DNA of 64,000 bases, from the NCBI GenBank assembly GCA_020747065.1, contig JAGMVK010000002.1, forward strand, positions 248,001 to 312,000, read 5' to 3'. Position 1 is the stretch's first letter. Each line of letters begins with the position of its first letter. The notes below the pieces were generated by a model, which made no database searches, was not told where the DNA came from, and saw only the letters and a list, made by a program, of their open reading frames with translations. This document shows, piece by piece, positions 1 through 12,196 of this stretch. Source of the stretch: Cadophora sp. MPI-SDFR-AT-0126. Taxonomy: Eukaryota > Ascomycota > Leotiomycetes > Helotiales > Ploettnerulaceae. Made by a program: the position numbers and the translations under genes.

Positions 1-780
1 GGAGTATGGGGGAGAGTGAAAGAGACAGGTAAGTTACTGGCAAAGAGCAGCTCTCAACCAAGGCAGGTTGACATTCTGACATCGTTGGGATACCAGGTTG
101 GATTTATAGAAACCTGGGGAAACAATCGAAGAGGCCAAGGCGCCCCAACTCCGTTTGAGGTTTGATGTTCCATCGTCCAATGGGCCGATCCGTATTTGAG
201 TTGAGCACGGGGAGGGGAATGGGGGAGGATAAATCTGGGGCCCCGCCCGTACCCTGATCAATAACCGATTTGATCAGTCAACGAGCAAGAAAACCAACAT
301 GGCATATGAATTATCTAATTTAGTTTGCCGAGCACCGGCATAGTCAAGGATTTCAAAACTTTGTCGAAGCGTAGCGATAGGTGGGTCCGGAAATAGTTTC
401 TGTCTTTGCTCAACGCGGCAATTGGCGCCTCGTCTGTCTTGCTCTGCTGGGCGAAAGTCTCCTGTCGATCATCATTCTTGCGGCTGGTGCCAAGTGCGGA
501 GAACTCTGGCTGTGCAGATGTGCCGTGCAGTGCAGTGAAATCAATCCGAGGAACGGTGTTTGACGGTGGGGAAAGGGAGATCGGAAATATTTACCCCTCA
601 GTCCCACTTTTGAAGGCGAAGCATCCCTTTTTGATCATAAAAGTCAACAATTTCCGTCCCCATCATTTCATCAACTCGCGCAGCTGCCACGCTTGTCATG
701 TCAGACTTCTTCGACAGACTCAGCTCATCTTGGCCCTGTCGAAGCCTCCACCGCCACGAAAACTTGCGTGAAAGTGGACC
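1..780. other. Upstream non-coding region
   Basis: No gene is supported. Open frames on both strands are short, overlap one another and show no domain. The last ~200 bases are probably the promoter and 5' UTR of the zinc-cluster factor starting at 781. Confidence 0.5.
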
Positions 781-2918
781 ATGAAATCTCAGGCTCCAAG
801 GAAAAACGGCTGTACTGTACGTTACGCATATCAAGAAGCTGCTAAGCGACCAATCACCTGCATCTAATGACCCTTCCGAACTTAGTCCTGTCGCAGACGA
901 CACCTAAAATGTACGCGAGTGGTCAACGATAGTGATGTCCCAGCAACTCACTGACGGCAATTCAAAAATCGACGGGCACTTCTGCTGACTAAATACTAGG
1001 TGATGATATCGAACCAAGTTGCGCTAATTGTGTTGCTGCGAACCTCGAATGCGCTCGACTCGTTAACGTCCGCTTCCGCCATGTGACAGAGTAAGTAATG
1101 GCCAATCTATACCTCCATCTAAAAGAATTACCATTGGACTGATGAAAAATCTTAAGCCTCGGCCCATCATATTCTGAGCAGAAGTGGGTAAAGACTGCTG
1201 CTCGAAATCGTCAGGCCTACCCACATGTTCCGTTGAACCTTTCATTAACGAAGTCGTGATAGACCTCTTCGTAGACGAGTCCCACTTTCTGCGGACAATT
1301 TACGGTTCAGATGACAACGAAACGTCGGGGATAGACTTTCCAGACCCACCACCCACCGATCCACAAATCGATGCACAACTATCAGATACATGTTTCGTAG
1401 ACCCGCCGTTGCTTATCACCTCTCCACATTCAGTCACCGAATCCGCTACTGGAAGTGCTCATACTGGGCAGTACTCTACTCCACACGCTAGGCCATTGTC
1501 TGATATTCCACTCGGATCTGTTGTCAGCCTAGCAACAAAGGCAGAGCCCGAAGGAGGAATTGCATTCCCTCTTAGACAAGAACCTGAGGTTCGACTCATG
1601 AAGTACTACATCGACTACATGTGCCACTGGTTCGACCTTTGCGACACAAGAGGAAACCATTTTGGGCAGGAACTGCCAAAGAGAGCCATTGAATCGCCCA
1701 CGCTCCTGAATGCCATCTTCGCTGTCTCGTCACGGCACTTGAGTATCATTGGTCAATTCGATCAGTATGCCTCGGATCGATACCATCAGGATTGCCTCAA
1801 ACATCTGAGGAACATTCCGATTAATGACCCAGCACTCGAAAATGATGACCTGCTCGCTGCTACAATCCTTCTTCGTACTCTGGAAGAGTTAGACGGTAAA
1901 TAAATTCCCTTGATTTCTCATATGGTGAGCCCTGTAGAAGATATCATCGCCTCTTATTGCTTTCTCTGATAAGTTTAATTTGTTAATTGTGTCTGAGGCA
2001 GTTCCTCTTGTCGGTGAAGACTATCAAGGTCATTTACTTGGCATCCAAATATTCATGAATGCTCAAGATCCTTCAAAGCCCGCGAGTGGTCTCAGGCAAG
2101 CATCGTTTTGGATCGGCCTGCGACAAGATATATACATGGCCTTCGTGAACCAACGACCACTGAAGACCAAATTAGACCATAGCTTTATCGATCGATCACT
2201 GACGCCAGCGGACGATGACACTTGGGCAAAGCGAATCTTGATCAACACAGCAGAGATCGAGAACTTTTGCTTCGGTGGAAACGAGCAACCTGTCAGCACA
2301 TATCGCAGGCTGAAAGAATACGACGAATGCTGGCTGAATTCTAGGCCATTGTCTTTCCTTCCGCTGTCGTACCGAGCCGCAAATGAGGCATTTGGCGAAG
2401 TGTTTCCAGAGATTTGGTACATGAACCATGCAGTCGGTACGCAAAGCCATGCCTAATCCCTGCGCTTATTTGATTAAAACCATTAACATGCCTGCGGTTA
2501 AGTGATAGGAATTGTACATAGTATCATTGGTCGAGTATTGCTCATGTGTTATAATCCGACGCTGCCACGCATCGGACCAACTCACAAGAATGCTCTTGAA
2601 GAAGTGGAAGTAAGCAAATGTCCCGCCGTCCTGTTCGCCACCAATAAGTACTTGTATGGAGATTAATGGCCATTGCAGGAGGAAATCAGGAAGCAGATAC
2701 GAGAATTATGCGGAACAGCACTTTCCAACCGGCGGACGATCCCCGCTTTGTTTACAGCATGCATGGGAGTGACGATGTGCGGGGATCGTTTCTCAGACCC
2801 AGTGGAGCAAGAGGCTCTTTTAAACGTCCTCGTGATTACTGAGGAGGATCATGCATGGCCCACTGGCGCTGCGCAGCTACATCTGAAGCGGGCTTGGGGT
2901 TGGGCCGTAGAAACTTGA
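781..2918 (+). CDS. Zn2Cys6 fungal transcription factor, eight exons
   Basis: Nuclear DNA-binding regulator. Exons are read as 781-816, 886-910, 1000-1090, 1157-1209, 1263-1895, 2002-2436, 2509-2609 and 2679-2918, giving 537 residues. The first three exons assemble a perfect binuclear zinc cluster with cysteines 11, 14, 21, 28, 31 and 38 (C-x2-C-x6-C-x6-C-x2-C-x6-C), followed by NVRFRH. The middle and C-terminal parts have the helical look of the Fungal_trans_2/ARCA-like middle-homology region (for example IDYMCHWFDLCD, AIFAVSSRHLS, LLMCYNPTLPRIGP). Two introns split the zinc cluster and exon 2 is only 25 nt. Donor 817 (GTACGT) and branch point CTAATGA support the first intron; the 1210-1262 intron has a weak donor (GTCAGG). 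The factor could regulate the neighbouring oxidoreductase, but that is only position-based. Its ligand and targets are unknown. Confidence 0.85.
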
Positions 2919-3619
2919 AGCCGAACTTTTATTTCGTCGCCAGACTAGGACGTAGGTACTTACTTCTTGAAGGCTTGCCTCGGAATTAAATAAACTTGAG
3001 GAATAATACATCCCATGCATGTACCATGATCTACTAGTATTTACTTCACCTGGTCGAAAGCACACGATCTTCGTTATTTTCTGAATGTAGAAGTCGGGAG
3101 TCCGTGATCCTTGTCAAGCAAATCGAATCCCGCTGACGAGGAAGCCCTGGCTAGGGGACTGAACTTTCGATTGGATGGCTAAGCTGGGTCTGAAGGGTCA
3201 AAGAAATCTGGGGGCGTGGGGTAATGAATAGTAATCATTGTGCCAGAAGTTGCCAGACTAACCGGTTCATTCCTTACCCATGCAGACTAGTGGGTCGGGC
3301 GCTCTTCCCACACTGGTCTTTTCAGGCAAGTATTTCCGCACCACCCGAGAGTCAATGCTTTCGCTTGCATCGACTCTGACGCTTGTTTACATTTTCGATT
3401 TGGACCTGGATGGACCCGCCTAACGTACATTCCACCATCAGTGTCTTAACACGTGCCAAGAACTTGCCACAATGGAAGCTGAAATGTCTTATAGAAATAG
3501 AAAACTCTCTTTCCTAACGACCGATAGCTTTCAGTACTTTCTTTCAGATCAATTCTATCCCCTGAAATCCAGTCAGAATTTCGCTTCTTTGCCTTTTCAT
3601 ATCTCATACTTAATCCACC
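2919..3619. other. Intergenic region
   Basis: Holds the 3' end of the zinc-cluster factor and the promoter/5' UTR of the oxidoreductase at 3620. A pyrimidine-rich stretch near 3530-3610 precedes the start codon. No gene or repeat seen. Confidence 0.5.
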
Positions 3620-4924
3620 ATGAGCCCTTCTAGACTTCGAGTCGGTTGCGCCGGTCTAGGACGTATGGGAAAGCGCCATGCCCTCAACTTCTTGGAGAGA
3701 GTGACCCGCGCAGAGCTCGTGGCCGCATTTACACCGGACGATACAGAAATTGCATGGGCGCAGGTGCATCTGGAACCTTTCGGGGTGAAGCTGTACAAAG
3801 ATTATGATGAGATGCTGTTGCAGGAAGGCTTGCAGGCGGTGGTCATCGGTGAGTACATTTCGTTCAAGAAACTTGTGATTTCAATGGATTTTAGCGATGT
3901 CGTTACTGGGTCATTATGGCTGATCTTGGATTCTGAATCTAGCAACTGTGACCACTGTACATGCTGAGCAAGCCATCAAGGCTATAAATGCTAACAAGCA
4001 CGTGCTCTGCGAAAAGCCACTCTCGACAAGCGAAAGTGTGGTAGGTCCCACATAACAACTGTTCTATCAATGTGGCACGAACTAACAAGTCCAATGCAGT
4101 CCCAAAGCGTAGTCACAGCCGCGGCAAAGAAGCCTCAACTCAAAGTCATGTGCGGATTTTCTCGACGCTTCGATGCTTCCTATCGTGATGCCATGGAAAA
4201 AATGGAGTCTGGAATGATTGGCCGTCCGTCGATTTTCCGAAGCCAGACGTGCGATATGCTTGATCCCTCGGGTTTCTTTGTCGCTTATGCTCAATTTTCA
4301 GGCGGGATATTCGTCGATTGTAAGCCAATTTTAATCCTCAGCTCCTGAATTGTTATTTTCCAGTATATGGTGATGTATACATGACTAATAAATAATCCTC
4401 TAGGCTCCATCCATGACATCGATCTTGCTTTGTGGTTCTTCGGCCAGGACAGCCAAGTGAAGAGCGTAGTCTCCAGCGGTATAACAGCCGTCCAACCCGG
4501 TTTACGAGAACACAAAGACCGCGACAATGCCGTCGGCATAATCGAGTTCTACGGCGGCAAAATCGCCTACATCTTCTGCTCACGGATGATGGCCGCAGGA
4601 CAAGAAGACTCCACCGAAATCATCGGGACAGAGGGGAAACTGACAGTTAATACACAACCGATCTCGAACCTTGTGAACATCTACGAACCAGGTGGGATCC
4701 GTCGCGAGATTCCACAGAATTATTATGGCAGGTTCAAAGACGCTTTTGAGAAGGAGGCGGCGGAATTTACGGAATGCTGTTTAGATAATAGGAAATTGCC
4801 GATGAAGCTCTCCGGGGCCGTACAAGCGGTGAAAATCGGCTGTGCGTTACAGGAGGCGATGATTTCGGGGAATAAAATATGGTTCGATAGTACTGGATCA
4901 AGGGTAGAGAGGGCTCAGATGTGA
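3620..4924 (+). CDS. Gfo/Idh/MocA-family NAD(P)-dependent oxidoreductase
   Basis: Exons 3620-3848, 3943-4040, 4100-4319 and 4404-4924 give 355 residues, normal for the family. The N-terminus is a Rossmann fold with the dinucleotide loop GCAGLGRMGKRH, and the family's EKPLS signature (catalytic Lys region) follows about 110 residues in. The C-terminal half carries the substrate-binding beta-sheet domain, with CSIHDIDLALWFFG (the conserved H-D-x-D helix). Closest in style to myo-inositol 2-dehydrogenase (IolG)-like fungal proteins, but members act on many polyols and sugars, so the substrate cannot be named. All introns have clean GT..AG ends and short fungal lengths. It is probably cytosolic, as no signal peptide is visible. 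Confidence 0.9.
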
Positions 4925-5321
4925 GTCTGGAATTGGATGAAGAAGTATAATGTTAGACAGAGCCCTTGAATTACAGACTGGCGCAGCAGCGGACTGGGCA
5001 CGCCGCTAAGAAGCTTGAAATGTGTTCTATGAGCTCGAAAATTAGACTGGTTCGTGATGAAAGATGAAATAATAAATCACGAATACTCTGAAGCATACCC
5101 GAGAGACAAGTATCCGCCAAGGAGGTTGCTGAGGCGAGGAAAGAATTGTGATCCAGAAGTCTTCGTGCGACCAGGAGAAGATCGGCTCCCAGGGGACTAC
5201 TATTTGCGACTGCTTTCCTCCATCCTGTGTAGTATCCTGTACGCTGCATAGGAATGCACAATATGTTGAGGAATGATTAGTCGTCTTAATGATTCGCTTG
5301 AAACCGCCCTGATGGTGTGTG
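4925..5321. other. Convergent intergenic spacer
   Basis: 3' flanks of the oxidoreductase (+) and the HET gene (-). Nothing coding is supported. Confidence 0.5.
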
Positions 5322-7442
5322 TTATATGATCTCGATTGTGAAACCTTTCTCAACATCAGCATCTAGGTATAACTTCTCATTCAGCTTCGCAGGATCCTTG
5401 GCGTTTCTTAGAGACGCTTCAAAGTCACCTGCTTGACCATATAAAAGGACTCCAACGCGTTCGAATTGTCCTCTTTTGTGATCAGTTGGGCAAAGTAGTA
5501 GACCATGAACTCCAGCCGGCTCATCGAGATTAGTTTCCACAAGCAAGAGAAGAAAATATACTGGTCCAGACCAGGCTTCTCCTTTAGAATATGGCTCATC
5601 TAAGAAAATATCAGATGCAGTGGCAGTGAAGGTTATTGACTCCTGATTTGCCAGTCTCTCTGAAGATTCAGACAGGAAGGCTTCACGTGGGAGTTCTGCC
5701 AGGGGTCCTCGAAGCCGAATATAGCCGGCTTTCAATTGTCCGTAAGGATCTCCGCTATGATCTGTCTGCACATCAATGATAGTAGTGTACGGCCGTTGCG
5801 TGAGATTGCCATCATCTTGCGGGAAAAATGTGATATCGCCATTGAGAGATGCCCAAGACCAAGACGGTGCTCTATCAGGAAACCGGCTTGGTATGATGGT
5901 ACTCTCACGCTCAATCCTGTACAGGAGACCATAGATCAGGTTCGACTTCCAAAGACCTGCCACATAATCTTGAGGCGTGAGTCCAAGCTGACCACATGCG
6001 CGACGTGCGAGACCAGATATCGCAATGAGCTTGTCCGATTGAACGGTAAGCGAGCATGAAGAATACTTCTCGACAAGCGACGCCCAATTTCTATGTACCC
6101 ATATGCGATTTGGATCTTGACCTTCAGTGGTCCCGGGATAGGGAGTCGTTTTCTTCAGTTCGCCATCCCCATCCACCGCGTCTGCAGGTAGGTACTCGGC
6201 TGCTCGTTCCTGACAGCATTCCCACAGGATTTGATTCGAGGAGAAATGCACAATTCTTGGAGCAAGTACTCGCTCCTGCACGACCCATGCCCTCTTTCCA
6301 AGAGGTGCGCTCTCAACTTCGCGTTCCCAGACACTATCTTGATAGAAAATAGCCTCTGACGTGGCGCCCTCATTATCGGTCATTTGAATTATGCATGGGC
6401 TAGCATCAAGCAAAGTTGATTGATGGAAAAGTCCGCCGTCACTATTTTGAGAATATGTAGCCGCAATATTCAGCTGCCCTTGAGCATAAACGGTTCCCAT
6501 CGTCGAGGATTCCTGTAGCCAGTCATCTTGAGAATCTTGGATAATGCAAAGCGAGTCGATCCAAAGATAATTGAGGCCTAGGGCGAAGGTCAACTCCACC
6601 GCGTCCTGGAAGGTCTGGGGAAGACTTTTAAATGGCAAGTTGGCTATGTATGCATGATGATTTTCCGATGTGAGACGTATAAAATCCGAAGTGCCCCAGC
6701 AGTGGCTCAGAGTCACATATGCTGAGTCTACATGGACTTCAGTGCCATACACTATACGCAAATCCCATTCTCCGCTCGACTGAGCAATTTCGAGGAGGCG
6801 TGTCGGCATCTGTCGTTGCTCCAATACCAGAGTCCAGGAGTCCTTGCAAGTGTTATGGTCTTTACAGCAAGCTGCTAACCATGATTTCATCTGGCCGAGA
6901 GACGTCGGTGCAATATTCGTGGACGATGATAACCGTCTAGCAAGTATGTTGTCCTTTTCTCGAATGCTCTGTGACCATCAGACAGGTTCTAACCAAACAA
7001 ATTCGGAAAAACATACAAGATGCGATATAGTGAATCTTCTAAAGAAGCCGTTCATGCTTGAATTGTCGCGAGTTCCTGTCGGCCATATGCTCACACTTGC
7101 CATGTTCCGACCCATGCTGTCTGGGAAACGCCACAACTCTGCCAATATTAGACTGGAATCTGGTATTGATTTTCCAGTGTCCGGAGTCCCGAAAGAGGTA
7201 ACAATTAGCGTACATAAGTGGCAGCCATTATGAGCGGATGTCTTCATGTCGGCGTATGTCGAGTGGATTTTGGCTGGAGGAAGCATTTGGCGTTCTGGCC
7301 AATGATATGCCCTGGTCCGCGTGACCATGGAGCTCACGAGAACTTCAGGTCTTCCAAGGAAGATATCGCAAGCATCGCAAAGCCTATCGTACACAATAGC
7401 CTGATGCGTTACATTGCTGCTAACGCAGTCATTTGGATCCAT
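5322..7442 (-). CDS. HET-domain (heterokaryon incompatibility) protein, intact
   Basis: Two exons, complement of 7017-7442 and 5322-6953, give 685 residues. The intron (7016 down to 6954) has donor GTATGT and acceptor AAAAG, chosen because it keeps the frame into LARRLSSSTNIAP and then WLAACCKDHNTCK, the usual region just before the domain. The HET domain is recognised from LSHCWG, LPQTFQDAV, YLWIDSLCIIQDSQDDW, RAWVVQERVLAPR and, further on, PSWSWASLNGD. The N-terminal exon has cysteine pairs (LCDACDIF, GCHLCTLI) typical of the leader of these proteins. Such proteins trigger cell death or growth arrest after fusion of unlike hyphae, but most genomic copies are uncharacterised; the partner is unknown. 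It serves as the intact comparison for the broken HET gene at 40-42 kb. Confidence 0.88.
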
Positions 7443-7992
7443 TCTGAGGCGAGGGGCTCAGGTGATGGTGGCAGTCAACTTGCAGCCGGCCAGATACGAA
7501 GTACACTCTTCTGCCGATTCGTGACACTTGCTCTTTGGTCTGTCTGGAAGCACTTGGTGTCATAGTGAGCGTCGTCCTTTGGATTCGTAGGGCCTAAAAA
7601 TAGAGACTGGGGGATGTAGATTGTTCCATGACTTTGCCTGGCCACAAGAAATTTCCTGGACAACACCTGAAAGTTTGCTGGACGTGAGACAGCTGGAGAG
7701 CATGGAAGAGTAGCCGAGCCAAGCCACTAGTGTTCAGAAGGGCTTAGCGCATTTTCAATCATACCTCAGACTCCCGAAGCGAAGGACTTTCAACTTTCAC
7801 TTCCACGGCTTTCTCGCATTATCAAGGGTTATTTCCAGTCTTCATTGTCTAACTTGACTTGAGTCCATCAGTGGGCAACTCAACCAATTCTTGGCCAGAA
7901 ATGCAGACTACTTGATGAATGAGCATGTTATTATGTTCACACGCCTACTCCTAGGAGTATTTTCCCCACGGCTCATCGCATCTCATTCTACT
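7443..7992. other. Intergenic region
   Basis: Promoter side of the HET gene and 3' flank of the SDR gene. No gene, repeat or RNA recognised. Confidence 0.45.
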
Positions 7993-8833
7993 TCACCAGG
8001 GTACCTCCCTCAGTACCCCTTCCTCAAACTCCCAGAATCCTCCCTTCCTTCCTTCCCCACCTACGAGCCTGATCACCACCTCTGCGCCATCAAGTGGATC
8101 TTTCGTCCCCCTGAACCCATTGAAAGCAGTCTTACAATGCCCCGGATTGGCCGCAAAGAACTGCACCTTTCCCCGCCCTATCTCTTTTCCCTCATCTCCT
8201 GTTCCTTTTCCAATCAAAGCATTTTCCACCTTCTGTAACTCAATCGTAAGACTGTTCACTGCGGCTTTACTGACGGAGTAGGACACAACCTGCGTCGGCG
8301 GTAGCTTCCCATCTGATGATCGGGTGAGTGATGCCCTGCCGGATGAGATGTTGATCACTTTTGGAGTGAGGGAGAGATGTAAAAGAGGCAGAAAGGCAAG
8401 TGTAACGGTATAGAGAGAGGTGATGTTCGTGCTGAATGTTTTGGTGAAGTTTTCTCTGGTGTCCTTTGGCGAGGATGATTGTGGGAAGAGCGCGATACCT
8501 GCGTTGTTTACAAGTACTGGAGGATGAAATCAGTATCGAAGAGATCAAGTTTTGGAAGAGCATACCGTCAAGGCGGCCGAAGCTCTCGCGAATCCAGCGC
8601 ACTGCTGCGTCGATCATGGAATCATTCGTCACATCTATCTCGACGACTTCTAGGTTGGATTTGATGTCTAGTTTTCGCAGTTCTTGGATGGCTTCTTGGC
8701 CTGCTGAGACGGTGCGACTTCCGATGATGTATGTCCCGGTTGGATAGCGAAGGGAGAGTACTTGTACAGTTGAGAACCCGATGCCTCGGTTGGCACCAGT
8801 GACGAGTACGATGGGGGATTGTGTGCTTGCCAT
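7993..8833 (-). CDS. Short-chain dehydrogenase/reductase (classical SDR)
   Basis: Exons are the complement of 8566-8833 and 7993-8516 (intron 8517-8565, GTATGC..CAG), 263 residues. Classical SDR landmarks are in order: TGANRGIG cofactor loop at residues ~13-20, an acidic patch DVTN after beta-4, NNAG, the catalytic Ser region INISSGRASL, and YSVSKAAVN (Tyr-x3-Lys). A PGHCKTAFN segment follows the active site, as in carbonyl-reductase-like members. The intron falls just before VLVNNAG. The protein uses NAD(P)H to reduce a carbonyl or oxidise an alcohol; the substrate is not evident. The C-terminal half has a charged loop (GTGDEGKEIGRGK). Confidence 0.9.
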
Positions 8834-9658
8834 ATTAGACTTAGGCTTCAGACGTGTTTGGACGGTAAGACAGAATGTAAGGGGTATAAATTATGGCGAA
8901 AGCTGGAGTCCTAACGGACAGGCGAGAGTTTGAAGTCTGATAGTATGGGAGCCCGGGAGCCTGGCATTGCTTTATACATTCTAAAGAAATCGGCACTTCC
9001 CTGAACTACCTAGACTTCGATGTCTCCTTTTGCCAAATGGAGTAAGAAACAAAATCGGAATGCTAAGTTTGTCATTGAGCCGTGGAGTTGAAGATGGAGA
9101 TACGGAGATAACGATGACATTACGTCAAGGGTGTACGCCCAAGCATACTTCAGACAAGACAGAAGCTTTGACACTGCCTAGATTGATGTACACTCCAAGC
9201 GCTGCTTGGTTAATTCAAAGAACCCAAATGAATACTTATGAAAGGACAAGACCGTTGCATTGCGAGAAGGAGAACAGATTGGAAAGCTTATTAGCGAGGT
9301 ATAGGTGGATTGGTGTTCTTTCCGGCTGACCAGTCTCTAGTACAGCATATAACTACTATGGAGCTGACAGACTTCTAGTGCGGAACGAATCTGGAAGCAC
9401 TCGAAAAGTGCGATAGAATATAATAGAATTAACATGACACTCTTTTGCATATTGGGCATGAAGTCGTCGTATTCTTGGCAGTGTTATGTAAGCGTGCCTC
9501 CTGATCCACACGCGTCATTTCCCCGGACACAGCCGATGTTATCGTCCCCAAACCCGAGGTTGGAGGAGGCAACGCCCACCATTTCTTCCGCACTCGTATT
9601 TGTTGTTTACTTGTTCAATTGAAGCTGTACTATCATCGCGGCCCTCAAAATCATCATA
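8834..9658. other. Divergent promoter region
   Basis: Sits between the SDR (-) and the MTP18-like gene (+), so it should hold both promoters. Open frames here are short and have no recognised domain. A stretch of Cs and purines near 9540-9600 precedes the + gene. Confidence 0.5.
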
Positions 9659-10614
9659 ATGTCCGGAAAAGACTCGGACAAGAACGACTCTCGAGGTCCA
9701 GCACCAACTGGCCTGCCGGCTCGAGAGAAGCTCCCGCCCTCCTTCCAGAAGATTATAGACAAATCCGACAGCGACGACAATTTTTATGACGAGCTGTATG
9801 ATGGGACGTACGTAACTAACATTGTGTTCCTCTGCCTGCTATTATCCAAAGCTTGACGAGTGCTCGCGTGCTAACTTTCGCCAGTGCCCCTCAGTCAACA
9901 GAGAGCAATATTCGGTACGCAGCATACGTAACCCGTATTCGAACAGCCCTCCTCTCCGCGCAACGATATGTCGCCTATACCTCAGATATCGGAGAATCTT
10001 TCCGTCCAGTCGCACATCCGAACCTCGTGCGAGCAGCATACGGGGTTTCCTGGGCATATATTCTAGGCGATGTGGCGCACGAGGGATACAAAGCATACTG
10101 CAGCAATCAGAGAATATTACATCCGGACCTCCCGCGAGAAGCTGCGACGGAGAGATACAACGATGCTCAGACGGACTTGAAAGTTGTAGCAGCAGACGCG
10201 GGTGTGACGTTGGTCCCGGGAACAGTTTCACCACTGGAGGACTATAGGGCTGTTATGGTGCAGCGAGCTACCTTCCAGAGTATTGCGTCGATGGGTCTCC
10301 CGGCGTTCACTATCCATTCGATTGTTCGATATTCCGGGCAAGCATTGAAGAATTCCAAGAACGTGCGTATCCGAACATATGGACCCATTGGTTTGGGTCT
10401 GGCGGCTGTGCCGGCGTTGCCGTATCTGTTTGATAAGCCTGTTGAGCAGGCAGTAGAATGGGCTTTCCACAAGGGATTCGAGCTGGTAGGAGGAAAGGCG
10501 GCAGTCGGCAGTGCGCCTTCGACTGGACGGGAGGAGATCCTGGAAATGAAGACGGAAAATGCATCCAGAGGTGGACGAACAGAAAAGGCCAGGAAGAAGG
10601 AAAAGGAACTCTGA
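9659..10614 (+). CDS. MTP18/MTFP1-like mitochondrial inner-membrane protein
   Basis: Exons 9659-9807 and 9885-10614 (intron donor GTACGT, acceptor CCAG) give 292 residues. The body matches the mitochondrial fission process protein 1 family: ESNIRYAAYVTRIRTAL, YTSDIGESFRP, AAYGVSWAYILGDVAHEGYK, a second half around FQSIASMGLPAFTIHS, then GLAAVPALPYLFDKPVEQAVE. The family acts in the inner mitochondrial membrane and influences fission/morphology. The N-terminal ~50 residues are polar and not a clear presequence. The C-terminus is a lysine-rich tail (EKARKKEKEL). The start at 9659 has a CATAATG context and no competing upstream ATG in frame. Confidence 0.85.
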
Positions 10615-11236
10615 GATGGAACGACTTGGTAATGGTATGTGGTAATATCGGCGTTTGGGGATCATCTCGGCTTCCTGTCATGGTTTGGCATTGTTCATAA
10701 AAATACCACTTTGCTACCCAGGCGCATATCTCCTGGCGCTTGGAATTCTTTTGGAAGTGCCAGCTCTAGATATCGCGCGAGAAAGCTCCCATTGACGTTG
10801 CTCTACATGACAGTTATGTCGATTCCATACCGTCAGTTGTTTTCTAAGAGCAGGGTTTGCAGCACGCACCATTCTCGGAAGATCAAATCGACAATCTTGA
10901 TGGAAAAGGTAGCACCTAGGCTTCTCTACCCAGCATCTACAGCAGACAGAACTGGACCCTCGAATCCAAAATAGATGGTAATGTATGGTCGGCTGAGAAG
11001 CTTCGAAGATGATCTATTCATATGTAGTAGGTCAATTGCGCTGTCAGACGTCGGAGGAAACATGCCCTTTACTGATTAGTACATCAGTCATGACTTTCAG
11101 TACCAATACGTGGAGAGTAGCTATTCGCAACTCAGCTCCGCAATATCTCTCTTGACACAACGAACTTCTAGAAACAGCCTCTAAGTGACGGAGATAATGG
11201 GAGCGTGAGCCAAGACGCGCTGAGTAAATATAGCTC
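10615..11236. other. Convergent intergenic spacer
   Basis: 3' flanks of the MTP18-like and arginase-fold genes. No coding frame with a recognisable product. Confidence 0.45.
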
Positions 11237-12196
11237 TCATTTCAACCGGGTTTTTAAGCCCTCAACAACCTCATCCACCATCCTCTGCGTCATCTTCAGT
11301 CCAGGATCATGGTCAGGATTGACTTCCGCAATCGTCAATCCCACAGCCTTCTCACTCGCCAGAAAAATCCGCAGCGCAGTCATGATCTCAGGAAACTTCA
11401 CACCCGTCCAATTTGGCACGTTCCCAAGAGGAAATAGACCCGGATCAATGACATCCACATCTAAATGCACGAGAATATAATCTACTCTTTCTTCCAACCA
11501 TCTCAAGGCTTCTTTCGCACGTCCTGCCGCGTCAATAGCTACCGCATATGAAGTAATGACTCGATAATTCTCGTTGAAGAGGTAGCCAAGGTGATCACGC
11601 TTATTAGCTGGGGAACTCGAATTGAGACCGAACAGCACGGCGTTGCTGCTATCGACCACTCCAAGACCATCTGGTTTCGAAAAAGCCTTCATACTTTCCA
11701 GCGCTCCGGGTCTGAGAGTCAAATGCGTGAATGTCATGCCGGCGATGTTGCCTGTTGAGCCAGGTTCGTTTGGATACGTCAGATCGCAATCTGCATCCAC
11801 ATACAGCAAGCCGATACGTTTCGTCGGCATATGATGCGTCAAAGCTGATAAGATAGCTGGACATATCAGACACTCTCCACCGAGGATTATCTGCAATGGA
11901 ATCTTTTCGTCAGAGGGTGAAGCTGTCAGGGCCGATACGATAGTGTTCTTCACTGCGTGGCACACTGCCACGGCTGCAGCTCCGTTGCGAGCACCATTGG
12001 GACCGATATCTGACTCGATCCATCCTGCAGGGCCGTCTGGAAGGGCGTCGTGGATGGATACGGAATAGCCGAGTGTTGTGAGTTTGTTGACGAGACCGAC
12101 GGATTGGAGAGCGTCCGGCGCGCCAGATTTGCCGGAGAAGACGGAGCCGACGTCCGCTCGAGCGGTGATGATGCTTATTTTATTTGAGGATGCCAT
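11237..12196 (-). CDS. Arginase/ureohydrolase-fold protein with altered metal site
   Basis: Single exon. The start at 12196 (MASSNK, ACC-ATG-G context) is preferred over an in-frame ATG nine codons upstream (12223); this gives 319 residues, a normal ureohydrolase length. The third family motif is intact: HLDVDVIDPG, with both aspartates. The first motif reads LGGECLI where arginases and agmatinases have GGDH, and the second reads YVDADCDL where they have DAHxD, so both histidine ligands are replaced. STGNIAGMTFTHL and AEVNPDHDPG are also present. Some fungal and bacterial arginase-family proteins do carry such variants, so this is probably a distinct subfamily rather than a dead gene; the frame is clean with no stops. 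Standard Mn-dependent arginase activity should not be assumed. Confidence 0.82.
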   Translation of the reverse strand: MASSNKISIITARADVGSVFSGKSGAPDALQSVGLVNKLTTLGYSVSIHDALPDGPAGWIESDIGPNGARNGAAAVAVCHAVKNTIVSALTASPSDEKIPLQIILGGECLICPAILSALTHHMPTKRIGLLYVDADCDLTYPNEPGSTGNIAGMTFTHLTLRPGALESMKAFSKPDGLGVVDSSNAVLFGLNSSSPANKRDHLGYLFNENYRVITSYAVAIDAAGRAKEALRWLEERVDYILVHLDVDVIDPGLFPLGNVPNWTGVKFPEIMTALRIFLASEKAVGLTIAEVNPDHDPGLKMTQRMVDEVVEGLKTRLK

